The notes: a model not told the origin generated them from the sequence alone. A stretch of 64,000 bases of DNA from Cerrena zonata (GCA_038087015.1 JASBNA010000036.1:248001-312000); one strand, 5' to 3'. Shown: positions 50,505-62,360, counted from the stretch's first letter. Translations and numbers: made by a program.

Positions 50505-53416
50505 ATGGAACACAGCTCAAAAGCAAGCTCATCCAAGCATCACCGATCGCACAAAGACAATCACGAACACCATAGCAAGAAACGGCGAAAGTCCGAACGT
50601 GATGAAGAGCACTCCAAGAAGAAGAAGAAGCGCAAAGAACGGAAGGCAGACACCGCGTTAAATATTGTTGACCATGATTCAGAGGACAACGAAATGTGGG
50701 AGGAAAAGAACATTGATATGGGTGGCGAACAGGTACGCACGCATTCCGTCTTGGTGTATTGACCTCATATAACATGTAATTCTTGTCAAGGATTTGGCTG
50801 CAAATATTCCAACGGCTGAGAGTCTCAAACTAACTTCAAGGGCGGTGACGAATGCTTCTGATCCCCCGCTTCCAACTTCAACTATCGTTGAAACTAAACC
50901 GAAACGAGACGATTGGATGTTGGATCCTACCGTTACACCTACTATTCCAGACTTCAAGTCCCGTTTGCCAGTGGGCACACCAGACGGGGATATGTCAATG
51001 GATACCTCTCCCGACAATGCACCCTCTGGAGCTGTTCTAAATACACCGGATTTCTTCTCATCGCTCGGTACCGAGTTGAGACCGAAGCCTCCTCTCAAGA
51101 ATCCCGACCAAGACAAGGTAAGTGGATGATTTTAATAAAGGAGAAGTACGTATAACTCAAACTACGGCAGCCTAAATATAGCTCAAGGGAACTAAATACC
51201 TCTCTCCGGGACGGAGGAAGTATTGACGATATGCCAACTACTGAACGCAAGTTTGTCCCAGGAGGACCAGGTTCCCAATGGCGCATGATGAAACTCCGAC
51301 GTGTCTATGCAACCGCAGAAGAAGAGGGGAAATCCGTGGAAGAGGTTGCACTAGAGCGGTTTGACTCTATTGAAGCGTTCGAGGAAGCTAAGGAAGAACG
51401 TCGAATACTCGATGAAAGAGAGGGCAAACGTACTGAGGGTGGTAGCGCGAGTGCCAAAAAGGACAGGGGAAGGAATATGGAAGGTGAACGTCGGTATATG
51501 TTTACTGACGTCGAGAGGAGTGGTGCATCTAGTCGAAGTTCGTCTTTCCGTCGTCCAGATGTTGGCGATAGTATTCCTTCAACGCCGACACCTTCATCGC
51601 GAATGAATGCACGCGGGAGCAGTTTGAATCCGGCGATGCAGAACTCTGCTATCAGGCAAGAATCATCCTCCGTCACTCGAACACCTATACCCTCTGTTAT
51701 GACACCTTCACATGCACTTCCTGGTCCCTCAAAGTCCCGAGCAATGTCCCCATCATCCCTCAATAAACTTCAAGCAAAGGTCCTCCGAGCTAAGCTCATG
51801 AGTGCACCTAATGCTGATGAATTGGAGAAGGAGTATGAAGCGGAGCTACAGAGAGCGAACGGAGGCGGTGATGATGAACAGCCTGCTACTCGTGTAGAGG
51901 TTGTTCCGACACTTGATGGTCAAGGTCGTCTATATGACATTGGTATGGGTAAGGACGATCCTGCTCCGCTTCCGGGCAATCGAAAGAAGAAAGAAAAGGT
52001 ATTCAACTTCACATTGTGGTATACATCAATCTCCGGACCTCAATTTTATCTAGGTCGAAACTCGAGATCCAAAGACTGGTGATCTCGTTCGAATCAATGC
52101 GGACGACGACGATCTTACTTTGGGCGAACTCCTTCGTCAAGAACGATTTGGTGCTGGGTCTGCAGATCAGAAGAACCTGGATGCGGAATATGCTCGTGCA
52201 ATCATGACAGACACTGGTTTCAAGGTAATCGCAATCACTCATAACAGACAGACAACAAATGTTTACGCCGTTCACTAGAACGATTTGGACTATATGGACG
52301 ACAATGTCGAGAAGCTGGCTAGGAAGAAGATGCGAAGTGATGCTATGAAACGCCAATTTGCTATTAATGGTAAGTCAAGCTATTTTTCAGTCAAACGCGT
52401 TGTATATCCTGATATCTCTATGTAGACTACAAGCGAACACAACAGGCTCTAGCGACATGTCCACATTGTTTCGGCGAAGACGACTCACCTCCAAAAGCGC
52501 CAGTCGTCGCAATGGGTACTCGAGTATATCTTTCATGTACGCTCCACGAAGAACTAGTGGAGGGACATTGTTTAATCGTTCCCATTCAACATCACTTGAC
52601 TATGTTAGAGGGTGATGACGATGTCTGGGACGAAGCCAAGGTAAGTATCCTGATTTCCTTATTTGTGTGAAAGGTCTGCTGATAATTCGATATCAGAATT
52701 TCATGAAATGCCTTATGCGAATGTTCGCAGAACAAGACAAGGGAGTTCTCTTCTACGAGACAGTCATTTCGCTGAAGTGGCAGAAACATACCGTAATCGA
52801 ATGTGTACCTATTCCTTGGGAACAATTCGAAGATATTCCTGCCTACTTCAAGGTACGAATTAACTCAGTTGACTTCCTGTCGATATTTATTCTAACATCT
52901 CTAATCAATTTTGTTTACTATAGGAATCCATCTTGATGTCCGAAGGGGAATGGTCACAACACAAAAAGCTTATTGACTTTTCGTCTCGTCCCGGGGGATT
53001 CCGGCGCGCCATGGTCCCCAACCTTCCATACTTCATGGTCCAGTTCGATTACAAAGGTGAAAGGGGCTATGGTCATGTCATCGAAGGTACAGATAAACCG
53101 GAGGATGAGAATGATGCGATGGTCGATGAGACTATGGGCACGGGGTCTGATTTCCCTCGGTAAGTGGCTTCCAGTCTATCATATCCAACTCATCTCCCTC
53201 GGATTCTCGGATGCTGCACATCGTTGTCTTCTCACATTGGTTGTTTCATCTTGTAGATATTTTGCTGCCGAGATCATTGGGAACGTTTTGGAAGTCGAAC
53301 CTCGTCGGTGGAGAAGACCTAGGCGTGTTGATTTCCATAATAACAAAGCACGAGTGGCCAAGTTTAAGAAGATGTACGATCAGTTTGACTGGACTGGGTT
53401 GATTGGAAAATCATGA
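50505..53416 (+). CDS. CWF19: Spliceosome-associated CWF19/CwfJ-like protein
   Basis: Late-stage spliceosome factor linked to intron-lariat complexes. It starts with a Lys/Arg/Ser-rich segment (HSKKKKKRKERKA), then DLAANIPTAESLKLTSRAV, VTPTIPDFKSRLPVGTPDG, a Glu-rich region with LERFDSIEAFEEAKEERRIL, a Ser-rich linker and NLDAEYARAIM. CwfJ_C_1 begins at TCPHCFGEDDSPPKAPVVAM and carries the HIT-like GHCLIVPIQHHLTML, then FYETVISLKWQKHTVIECVP. CwfJ_C_2 has RRAMVPNLPYFMVQFDY, DFPRYFAAEIIGNVLEVEP and FKKMYDQFDWTGLIGKS at the C-terminus. About eight exons. ATG 50505 fits the family start. This is the complete copy; a broken 5' duplicate lies at 46801-47682. Confidence 0.94.
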
Positions 53417-53458
53417 GATTATACGATATCTGGATGATCGATGTTGTTATGTATGTAC

Positions 53459-53698
53459 TTATACCGCTTGAATTTTGGATAACTCTTCTGCCATCAGTAA
53501 CATTGAATGAGTGAGTCGATCACCGGATTCGGGATCTTCCGGCCGAATGTCAACCTCTGGTCCAAATCCCAATGGCGGCGGGCACCAGCAGTAGTACAAA
53601 ACCAACCAGCCCACTCCCCATCTCCTCTTCTCCAACTTGACATCTCTACCACATTGTGCCCCCTCCGGGATCGGGTACGAGGCAGTCGACGTCGACAT
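53459..53698 (-). CDS. Candidate small protein, unrecognised
   Basis: An uninterrupted minus-strand frame of 79 residues from ATG 53698. It reads MSTSTASYPIPEGAQCGR, then KRRWGVGWLVLYYCWCPPPL, GFGPEVDIRPEDPESGDRL and THSMLLMAEELSKIQAV. The amphipathic C-terminus and mixed composition look more protein-like than nearby shadow frames. It starts inside T/G-poor sequence, converges on CWF19 with 42 bp between stops, and has no recognised family. It could instead be the last exon of a longer gene. Confidence 0.35.
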   Translation of the reverse strand: MSTSTASYPIPEGAQCGRDVKLEKRRWGVGWLVLYYCWCPPPLGFGPEVDIRPEDPESGDRLTHSMLLMAEELSKIQAV

Positions 53699-53867
53699 AT
53701 CTATGCGTTCTGCGTAGATGTGTCACCTCGCTGTACTCACATTGGGTTCTGGGGGATATCTATCGGGCTCTGGGGGACAGGACACGCCGGTATGTGCTTG
53801 CGTTCTGCAGTGCATGCAACCGTGTCGTGGCGTTCTGCCATTTTATGCAACCTATGGAATTGACGGT

Positions 53868-53960
53868 GGCTACGGGCTACGGTTTCTGTTACGGGCTACG
53901 GGTTACGGTTTTGGTTCTGGTTTTGGTCGTGGTTTAGTTTCGGTGTATGCTACGGGTTCG
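53868..53960 (+). repeat. Degenerate TACGGG/GGTTTTGG tract
   Basis: Repeats of GGCTACGGGCTACGG, TTACGGG and GGTTCTGGTTTTGG-type pieces with strong G/T bias on the plus strand. Imperfect, no clear unit length beyond 6-8 bp. Confidence 0.7.
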
Positions 53961-54399
53961 ATGTGTTCTGGTTGGTTGTAAGATCGTGCCCACAAGCTCG
54001 ACCTTTCATGGACCGGGTCGCGGTGGTTATCAGTGAGCTCGAGCTTGTGGGTACGATTGGGGAGTGTTGTATGTGCTTGTGTGTTTTCGAGGTACGTCTT
54101 ATTTAGTTACGTACTACTTGCCCTAGATGTATGGGAGTTATGTTGTCGGGAGGGGGACCGACCGGCGACACCCACAGGGTTACAGCATACATCTTGCCTT
54201 GAATGGTCAGGGGCCTTCAATTGATAAAATCTACAAAACATCTTTCGTGTGAACTGAGTGACGTGACATCTTTCATTTCAACTAAATTCATTGGTTAGAA
54301 AATACAGACTCGGAATTAAATGATGACCAAGCCACGGTATAAGTAATACCAACAAGTGTCCACTTAGAGGGTTTTGGACCCCTCCCCAACAACATAGCA

Positions 54400-55793
54400 T
54401 TACTTCGCTATATAACCACACTCTAGGTCTTCCGCGTCAATTCTCTTGTCTAGCGTTACTTGTACAACGACCCCGGAACCAGAGGGATGAGCTTGAGTGT
54501 TGAAGACGTCTGATTCCAAACGGTGATCAGACGCTTCGTGTCCACCTAGTGCGTCAGAAACAGCGATACTGCGGTGGGTGGCAGCGCTCGCTTTAAAATT
54601 AGAACTACTGATGATCACATGTAGAAACACGATCCCCTTGAAGAAAATGGTCAGCACAAGCTAGCTATATATCACATTGTCTACGTACCACTAGAGGGGG
54701 TGTCTGATGAGGGTATGAAACCATCAGTATGATCGCAGATAAGAGAAACCTAACAAACGAACCACATCGGTAATGGAGTAGAGTGCTGCTGCTGCGAACA
54801 CTGTTACAATTAATGACGAAAAGGTGATTAGGGAGTACACGAGAGCTACGAATTGATTAGCCTGGAGATATTTTTTGAAAGACCAGACATGCTCACCTGA
54901 CTCAATGATGATTGTGAGGGCATTGTTCAGTCGACTACCAGTAGTAACAAAATAGGTCTGTAGAATACGCTGAGATTTCCAGATCTTGTAGCCGATCAGC
55001 CCTGTGAGATCACCGTACGTCAAACGCTGTTAGGCAGTAGGACCCTTAAGCTACGTACCAGAGCACAAAAGATTCAAGCTCCAAGTTATAGTGGCAAATA
55101 TGACGAGGCTGTGCGTCACTAAGAAATCATTATTGGTGTGAATTATCACCATGACCTCCACAGAATGCGCTGGAACCATCGGCTATGAGTCACGTCGAGG
55201 TGCTCAATTGTCCACGTACCTAGGTCTGCCACAAGAAGTAAAATAGGCAGCAGAATAACTCGAAGGCTTCTCTCACAGATTATATAGGTGCGAAGAACCT
55301 ATAGAGAACGGTATTTAACCCGTGTATTGTCAAAAGATGAAGAAGGTACGTACAAGAAGAGTATCTGATGATACAAGCACCACAGATACACAAATCATCT
55401 TCAACAGGAATAAAGATGAATCTTGACGACTCAGATAGGTCTCTGCGAATCCAGCTTGATCGGTGTGAGTTGTGAATGCATAGATGACACGGCCAACGCC
55501 AATGGAAACATGCTACTCAATCATCAAAATAGGTCACAGGACGAGCAGATTGTGCCCTACCAATGTGCTAGACAACAAACTTGCGAACAGCGTGAAGTAG
55601 AGGTACCTTGTAAGAAGTCCGTGTGAGCCTTTCCTTCGTAATGCTAAGTACGCTCTTGGTACAAGAGTTGCATAGATACTCATTTAATGCGAGTAAGTGA
55701 GAATGTATGGGTGAGAACTGGACCGTACATACAGTAGACTGCAACTTCTAGAAGAGTTCCAACTAGCTCAGCGGAAGCAATGGACAACCCCAT
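54400..55793 (-). CDS. Seven-helix membrane protein, same family, copy 3
   Basis: Minus-strand member, closest to copy 5 (63085). It starts MGLSIASAELVGTLLEVAVY, then IYATLVPRAYLALRRKGSHG, a helix to HVSIGVGRVIYAFTTHTDQA, GFAETYLSRQDSSLFLLKMI, VVLVSSDTLLVLRTYIICER, ILLPILLLVADL, WSLNLLCSGLIGYKIWKSQR, LNNALTIIIES, helices and GIVFLHVIISSSNFKA, with a tail containing VVVQVTLDKRIDAEDLE and ending GYIAK. The first intron differs from copy 5: the acceptor position has AATGAG in place of AATAGG, but moving the donor 4 nt to gtacgg restores the frame (VYC-I-IYATL), so the gene is probably intact. About nine exons. Confidence 0.77.
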
Positions 55794-56175
55794 TGCGACC
55801 TTACAAGGGGATAGGGGTAACGACGTCTACGATGACATTGTTTAGATCTTAAATTTATCGAGGACCCAGCGGTCGGACTACTGTCATAACCAATCATATG
55901 GGAGGCGGTGTCGAACTGTCAAAGACTCCGGATCCGGTGTCAGTTTGCCAACCCTGCAGAAGGAACTATACACCCCAAATGGTAGCCAATTAATCATTTC
56001 GGATGTACAGGGCTCTGATCGTCCATTTGTAACGTTGTCGATTCTATCATATATGAGCCTGTCTCTTGTTTCCAGTATTTTTCATCGACAACCTCCACTT
56101 CGCAACGAGTAATGGCGTGTTGCAGATTAGGACCCTTTCCTAATGTGTTGCAGGTTTACCTCTTCAGTGACTGAT
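54700..56175 (-). repeat. Inverted repeat, left arm
   Basis: Reverse-complement similarity to 62720-64000. Matching pieces include the 5' flank (TCTTTGACAGTTCGACACC; ACGATCAGAGCCCTGTACAT), the start region of the two seven-helix genes and their exons up to ATCATTGAGTCAGGT. Similarity runs at least 200 bp upstream of the start codons. The match is visibly imperfect, so the duplication is not recent. The right arm runs off the window. Confidence 0.85.
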
Positions 56176-56472
56176 GATTTATGAGATTCGGGTCGTCTCG
56201 ATAGATATCGACCTGCGGTTTTAGCGTGGTAATCATAAAGGAAAGAGAACTTTAAGCTCGCCCTCACTTAGTTACATTACAAACATCCCCGGGGATCCAG
56301 AAACATGAGATTTGGTGATCATGTGGTATAGTAGAAGTTTTGGAATGCAAAGGATGATGTACAGGAGGCCATCTGGGTATGAACGATGCCATGGGGGTCA
56401 GCGATTTGGATGAATATTTTGAAACATCATATTACGATTTGCACGTACGTATACAAATGACATGTAACAGCT
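55794..56472. other. Upstream flank of seven-helix copy 3 and 3' region of ZNG1
   Basis: Up to about 56175 this is the duplicated promoter flank shared with copy 5. The remainder (56176-56472) lies downstream of the codirectional ZNG1 gene. No coding signal. Confidence 0.5.
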
Positions 56473-58044
56473 TCATGCCAATAACATTTCCAAACTCTTT
56501 CGCACACGTTCCTCCAAACCTTTTCCGATGAATACCAACTTTCCTTCATCGGGCAATCCCATGTCTGCGGACTGGAAATTTGATACAGGGCTCAGCTCGT
56601 AGAGGCTCCGCACACCCTGTAGCACATAAGTCTCGCCATCTGATATTCTAAGGATCCCTTTGCAACGAAGAACCTCGATTTTGGATGAAGTGGTTTTAGA
56701 GTCATCCGGAAGCTTGTTTTCCCAAAGGACAGTTCGTATCCATTCATCAACAGTTTGCAGTCTAGAGGGTGAAAGAATGGGGCAGGAGACTTGCAGACTA
56801 GATATCCCTCGAACTTCATAATGGTGCGGTTCTCGACCGTGGTCGTGGTTATGCTCGTGATCTACATCATCGCACGACTCCGAATGGGAATGCGACGTGG
56901 GTGAATCCTTGAGTAGAGCTTTACGTGACGAATACGCATCTATTCCCATCATGAGCTTCAAGTCAATTGACCCTCGCGTTGTTCTGTAGATGGAAGCTGC
57001 CGGGTTGATCTGTTCGACGAGACTTTGGAGGCTATCTAGTTCGGCAGATTGGACGAGATCGGATTTGTTGATGAGAATCACATCTGCACAGGCTATCTGT
57101 CTAAAGTATGTCATTAACACCGGTGAAACTTAACGAAGGGTCAAAGTTAAGCGATTACCGTAGACTTTCGCCTATCCCATCTGATGCGTGATCCTCTTCC
57201 ATTTGCTGAGGAGGTACGTATGATTAATACAAGACTCCAGAATGTAACATGAAGAAGCTAACCTTCTTCCCAAATACTGCGTCGACAACACAAACAACAC
57301 CGTCGAGATGAATATCTCTACCAAGGCCTTGGGAAAACTCTTCGTTTTGCCAGAACATGGAGGCGATTGGACCTGAACATCAGCTTAGAGAGGGCTTGCG
57401 AGTTGCTAAATGCGATGTAATTACGTACCCGGATCTGCAAGACCAGTTGTCTCGAGAAGGATGTGGTCAAAAGCTCCTTTCCGCTGCATAAGTTTCTCGA
57501 TGGAAGCGATACCGATGTCTTTAATGCTACAACATAAGCAGCCGTTTGCTAGTTCCAGGAACTCTTCAGCTAGTTCGTCGTTAGGATTGTCTGGAGACGA
57601 AACATTGATTGTCTTCGCTACAATAGAAGGCTCAACATAATGATATCTAGGAGCAGAAAAACGGACACAAACCTTCTATATCCTATGGGTATTGATTTTA
57701 GTTCGCTTTACTCCTCAGAATAATGCCGGGCATACCCACTAACCGCAGTATCACCGAAGTCATTCATAATGACAGCAATACGATAGCCGTGCCGCTCTGT
57801 CAGGATTCTCCTACACAGATTGTTAAGAGAGATAAGTGTATTGTAATGATTGTCGGCTCTTACTTGATCAAGGTTGACTTCCCCGCACCGAGGAATCCAC
57901 AAATGATGGTGAGTGGTACAGTTTTCTCATCATCGTGAGTATCAATCGTCGACGAAGATTCTGTTTCGATGAGAGTCCTATAACGCCATTAATACACCTT
58001 CTAATCGAAAAGTAGCCGACATACGGAATATCGTCTTCATCCAT
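56473..58044 (-). CDS. ZNG1: Zinc-regulated GTPase metalloprotein activator (COG0523/CobW family)
   Basis: G3E-family GTPase that transfers zinc to client enzymes such as methionine aminopeptidase. It starts MDEDDIP, then [19 protein letters not shown] (Walker A), [20 protein letters not shown] (joined through a 10-nt exon at 57673-57682), [31 protein letters not shown] (the CXCC metal-binding motif), [15 protein letters not shown] (Walker B region) and [14 protein letters not shown] (NKxD base-recognition motif). A His-rich loop ([20 protein letters not shown]) is followed by the CobW C-terminal domain ([45 protein letters not shown]). About eight exons. His-rich loop and CXCC both argue for zinc. 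Its promoter faces HUT1, 224 bp away. Confidence 0.94.
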
Positions 58045-58268
58045 GGTGGACGTTCTGCAATGCGCTACAACCGGTGAATTTGTCGAGATGGACGGGGGAA
58101 TATCGGGTAGATAAGATTAGATCTCATGAGGACACGTCGACCGATCACTCAATGAAACTCATGATCACCTTGACGTCGACATTGCCTCTGAACTTATACT
58201 GTCCCCTTGCTTGTGCCAGCAGTGCACTCTCTACTCTCCTTATTACCTTCATTGTACTTAGACCAACA

Positions 58269-59736
58269 ATGTCTTTCTTAAGGTGCGGAAAGCTGCTCTA
58301 TCTCCATTGCTGCCTACTAAATCTATGCATATAGGCTGGCACTATGTGTCGCTGGAGTGTATTCTATGTTTCTCGTACGTACAGTTCCACATCAACGAAG
58401 CAAACAAAACTTACGTACCTTGTAGCTCTGGGCTATTGCTCAAGAACGATGTACGTGTAGTCCCTAATGATATTGAGCTGACGCTGACCTATAAATGTAC
58501 AGTATCTGTTCCATTCCCTTCACTAGACGGCAAGACCTCTGACAAATTCCGCTCGCCCTTATTTATGGGAACATGTCAGAGTGCTATGAGTACCGTCTCA
58601 GCTTTAATATACCTCCTCCTCAGACGGAAATCGGGCCAAACTATCCCCCAACTGTTAGGCCTCGAGCACATCTCTACACTAGTTTCGAATGGCTCCGCTG
58701 CTACCAGTAACGGGTCCGCTAAATCCAAATCGAATGGCTCCGCCTATACTAATGGAAACGCGCATGCTGACAAGGTGTCAACACGCTACTCTTCCACATC
58801 TCTCCTACTCCGCTACTTCCAATGTGCCGTCTTCATTACCTCCGCTGCGCCGTTTGGGTTTGCCGCTTTGAACTATATCACCTACCCCGCCATGGTCCTT
58901 GGAAAGTCATGCAAACTTGTTCCCGTCATGTTCATGAACGTCCTCCTCTACCGACGGAAATTCGCTGCACACAAATATGTTGTCGTTGCGATGGTCACCA
59001 TAGGAATTACCATGTTTATGGGCTTCGGAAAGGAGAAACCTGGCAAGAGCAGCAAATCAAGCGGGGATTTGACCATGTCTACGCAGTTGGTCGGCCTTGC
59101 GTACTTGTTGATCAATTTACTCATTGATGGTGCTACCAACTCAACCCAAGACGAGATTTTCGCGAGATACAAGGTTACAGGACAGCAAATGATGTTCTGG
59201 ATCAACCTCTTCTCCACGGTGCTTACATCTGTTATCTCCATCCTTCCCTTGCCATACATCCCCGTCTTGCATCCCAGCGATAGTGGGACGGAGCTCCAGG
59301 GAGCTCTAGACTTCATCAGATCCCATCCAGACATTGTAACTCCCCTCGCCCAATTCGCATTCACTGGTGCCCTTGGTCAATTATTCATTTTCGAAACATT
59401 ACAGCATTTTGGTTCTTTGACCCTGGTGTATGTACTGTCTAACATCGATTTTATAACTTCGTACTGATGATAATGTTTAGACGATCACACTGACGAGAAA
59501 GCTGTTCACAATGCTACTCTCAGTCATCGTGTACAAGCATAGATTAACGCCAGGACAGTGGTCCGGTGCCGCTGTTGTATTCGCCGGAATCTCAGTAGAG
59601 GCTTGGGTGAAGCGGAAAGGTAGTTACCTGTATTTGCTTTCTGTGGAAAGAATCAGTACTGACTCAGCATTTCATAGATGTACATGCCAAGCGCGTCATT
59701 CAGGAGAAGGAGAAGGCCAAGATAAAAGCGCTGTAA
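58269..59736 (+). CDS. HUT1: ER UDP-galactose transporter homologue, SLC35B1 type
   Basis: Multi-pass ER carrier; recent work on SLC35B1 points to ATP/ADP exchange, older work to UDP-galactose. Start at ATG 58269 with three short exons: [18 protein letters not shown] and LWAIAQER, then [15 protein letters not shown]. Family blocks: [114 protein letters not shown] and [19 protein letters not shown], then [17 protein letters not shown] species-specific loop after helix 2 carries repeated N-G-S-A. The last five residues are KIKAL, a KxKxx ER-retrieval signal. The open frame beginning 58283 uses a non-ATG start and reads through introns, so it is rejected. Confidence 0.95.
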
Positions 59737-60939
59737 TTTCGTATTTTATGGATTGGTGTTGCATAATAATGGAAAACGAATAAAGGCTGATTATAGTGTG
59801 AAGAACCGAACATGATCAGTGACTATCATCAGGTATCTTGAAGTTTGTGTTCGTTTGCCCCTGACCTTTTTATAGAATTCCCAATTCAGACGGGTTTAGA
59901 CCAGAGTTTAACAGTTGCTGCAATGTACGAGATCGCACCAAATCATTGCTGTTACTCTGACGATCGTATTTATAGACTGTTATGAGCTTCGCGTCTATCA
60001 AGATGCTTTCAACAATCAACGCGCAACCCCTCTATTTGAAAGATGAACTATTGGATCGATGTGCTTCTTTGATCAAACACATTTGGGATGCACTGTGTTT
60101 AGTTCAACTACGGTCTGTTCAAAGAGATAGCCATATCGACCTCCAAATATAGGTCTAACGTACCATGCGATTCTCTAGGTGATCTGGGACTACAAATATG
60201 GAGGAAATATACATCGTCGACAGCCAATCCCAAACAGATCCATCTGCCATACCCTTGATTCATCTCTATCACTCACAGAACTGTCAGTTCGATGGTCTAT
60301 TCACTTGTGTGTACATGCGGACAACTGCTCGCGGTGTTTTTGGCCGAACCATACCATTACCGGCCGAACTTTATATTATGATCACTCATTAATTACTGTC
60401 TTGGGGAAAGGTCGCCGCATATGCTCGTAACACCATCCTGCTCGCAGGCGGTGGGGCGTTTTCAGATGTACTTCTCTCTAGAAGAAGCAGATCGAGCCCA
60501 GAGCTCTGAAGGTGGGTGCAGCACGATACATCAAGTCTTACGTATCAGATCTTTGTACAATGTTACAAATCGGTTGACATATTTACATCTACAGGTCCCA
60601 AAAGGAAAGACCGTGCCACATTTGATTTCGCACCAGAATCGACCCTAGCTCTCGTAAAAGTATGGACATGATTGCGCATCTTTCAACCTGGAACCAACTT
60701 GAAGCATGTGAGTATATCTTCTTTGTTACACATAATAAGCCAACTCGCCCTAGTGCCATTCCCACCAACTCGAAGCCCTGCACATTGTGGCAAAGAATAA
60801 TTAGATTCAACTCAACAACGGTCTGCAATCTACGCCTGATGGAGTTATGACAGTTCGCTGATCAAGGTCAATCTTGACAGGATATAAGGAAAGATATGGT
60901 TGTTGGTAATCTTGCGCTCATCCTTTCCCGAGTACGCAA
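59737..60939. other. Intergenic, HUT1 to seven-helix copy 4
   Basis: About 1.2 kb with only short open frames (60179-60430, 60421-60648, 60589-60828 on the minus strand) and no recognisable protein sequence. A stretch near 60420-60665 has two possible splice sites around GPKRKDRATFDFAPE, which might be a decayed gene fragment. I cannot support a gene. Confidence 0.45.
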
Positions 60940-62360
60940 ATGACCTCCTCTATCGCTTCCGCAGAGCTAGGAGGGACACTTCTAGAAGTTGCAGTATATG
61001 GTGCTTCTCACTCTTTGAAACCATTTTGAGGTTTGAATCTGACCTGGCACTATCACTCCTATAGCTGCATATGTCACGTTGGTCCCCAAGGCCTATTCCA
61101 TTTTACGCAAACGGGGCTTCGATGGATTTATCAGGCAATATCTTCGCTTCAATTTTGCCATTACCCTCTTAATGAATACCCTGGTAAGTCAGATTTGCTG
61201 ATCACAAAACAATCGTCCGAGCTCATGTTATAAATAGCACGTTGCGTTCAGTGTCACCATGGTCTACCAAACCTTCGTAACTAACAAGGACTTGGGTTCT
61301 GTGGAGAATTATTTTCGCTCATATCTGAACCTCGCTAGAGTTGAGTGCCAGACAATAACTCTTCTCTTAGCTGATACGCTTCTCGTGAGTCATTCTGATT
61401 CTATTCAACGCAGGAATTTGATCATCTTATTGTTATTATTGAGTCAATCAGGTCCTTCGTACATACACACTGTGCAATGGAAACCGACTGGTTGTTGCGT
61501 TGCCGATACTGTTTCTTGTGGCGGATCTAGGTATGTCCGTATTCGACTAGTTTTCGACAGTTTTTGAAAGAATCACAGGCTACTCAATATACCTCGTCGT
61601 GATGATGGCTTCGCAAAACCCGACATTACCCAATACAATACGAAATCTAGCTATAGCTATTTCTATAACGTGGGCACTCAATCTTCTATGCACTGGTACG
61701 GTATTACCCAGTTCTATAGATGAATAAACGTTGATCACTTTCTCTTATCAGGTTTAATTGCATCTAAGATATGGCAGGTTCGACGCACTATGAAAATATA
61801 TATTTCGACTGGTAGCGAGCAACTAGATCATACCCTGCTAGTCATTATCCAATCAGGTAAGCACCTAAAACATATATAGTTCCTGTCCCTTTATTGAATG
61901 AAACTTAACAGCTGCGATGTACTCTGCGATTATCCTAACTGCTTTGATAACAGCATTAGTCGGACACATCAGCCTGATCATCTTTTTGCATATGGTTTGT
62001 ACTCTGTTCAATCTGGATCTAACATGTTAATCACATATTGCATAACAGATATCACCGATGGTGGTATGTGATGACCAATATTTTTTTTATTGACGGATAT
62101 CATAAACAATCCATATGTTCTAGGGAGTTGTGTTTCTTTTCATGATCATGAGCAGTTACCACGCTGCAAATTACCAAGACCCTATCCCACCGGGCGTGTT
62201 GTCGGAGGATATTCATTCTACCCAGAGACCATCAGGTCGTCGTTCCAGAGCAGGAGTACTGGGTTCTACGGCGTCTCAAGAAGCTGGAATTGTTGTACAG
62301 ATTTCGCTGGAGCGGACTGTACACACCGATGATGGTCACGATGTTGACGTAGAGAAGTAG
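60940..62360 (+). CDS. Seven-helix membrane protein, same family, copy 4
   Basis: The most divergent member here. MTSSIASAELGGTLLEVAVY, AAYVTLVPKAYSILRKRGFD, GFIRQYLRFNFAITLLMNTL, HVAFSVTMVYQTFVTNKDLG (the usual THT motif is replaced by TNK), LLLADTLLVLRTYTLCNGNR, VVALPILFLVADL, YSIYLVVMMASQNPTLPNTI, ITWALNLLCTGLIASKIW, LLVIIQS, helices, then GVVFLFMIMSSYHAANYQDP. The cytosolic tail contains IVVQISLERTVHTDDGHDV and ends VEK. Exon boundaries match those of the other copies. The VVQI(S/T)LE piece in the tail is shared with copy 3. Confidence 0.8.

Larger units (their letters stand above)
47752..51582 (+). repeat. Tandem segmental duplication, unit 2 (GTPase C - psi-GTPase B' - CWF19)
   Basis: Second copy of the unit at 42840-47682. 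GTPase C corresponds to A, the remnant at 49860-50246 to the 3' part of B, and the CWF19 5' half to the pseudogene. The second unit is about 1 kb shorter because most of the B gene is missing. Confidence 0.85.
53417..54399. other. Region between CWF19 and seven-helix copy 3
   Basis: About 980 bp. The left part carries a small candidate minus-strand reading frame (separate entry) and the centre is T/G-rich with repeated TACGGG. Overlapping plus-strand frames (53507-53863 and others) are low complexity. The right part presumably includes the 3' UTR of the minus-strand seven-helix gene. Confidence 0.4.

Noticed and set aside
53507..53937. Plus-strand frames rich in Gly and Val
   Set aside because: Product of the T/G-rich repeat tract; no splice support.
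58283..59467. Long uninterrupted frame for HUT1 from 58283
   Set aside because: Its start is not ATG, and the first 70 codons translate three introns; the spliced start at 58269 gives conserved helix 1.
60179..60850. Possible gene fragment around GPKRKDRATFDFAPE
   Set aside because: Too short to assign, with stops in all joined frames I tried; left as intergenic.
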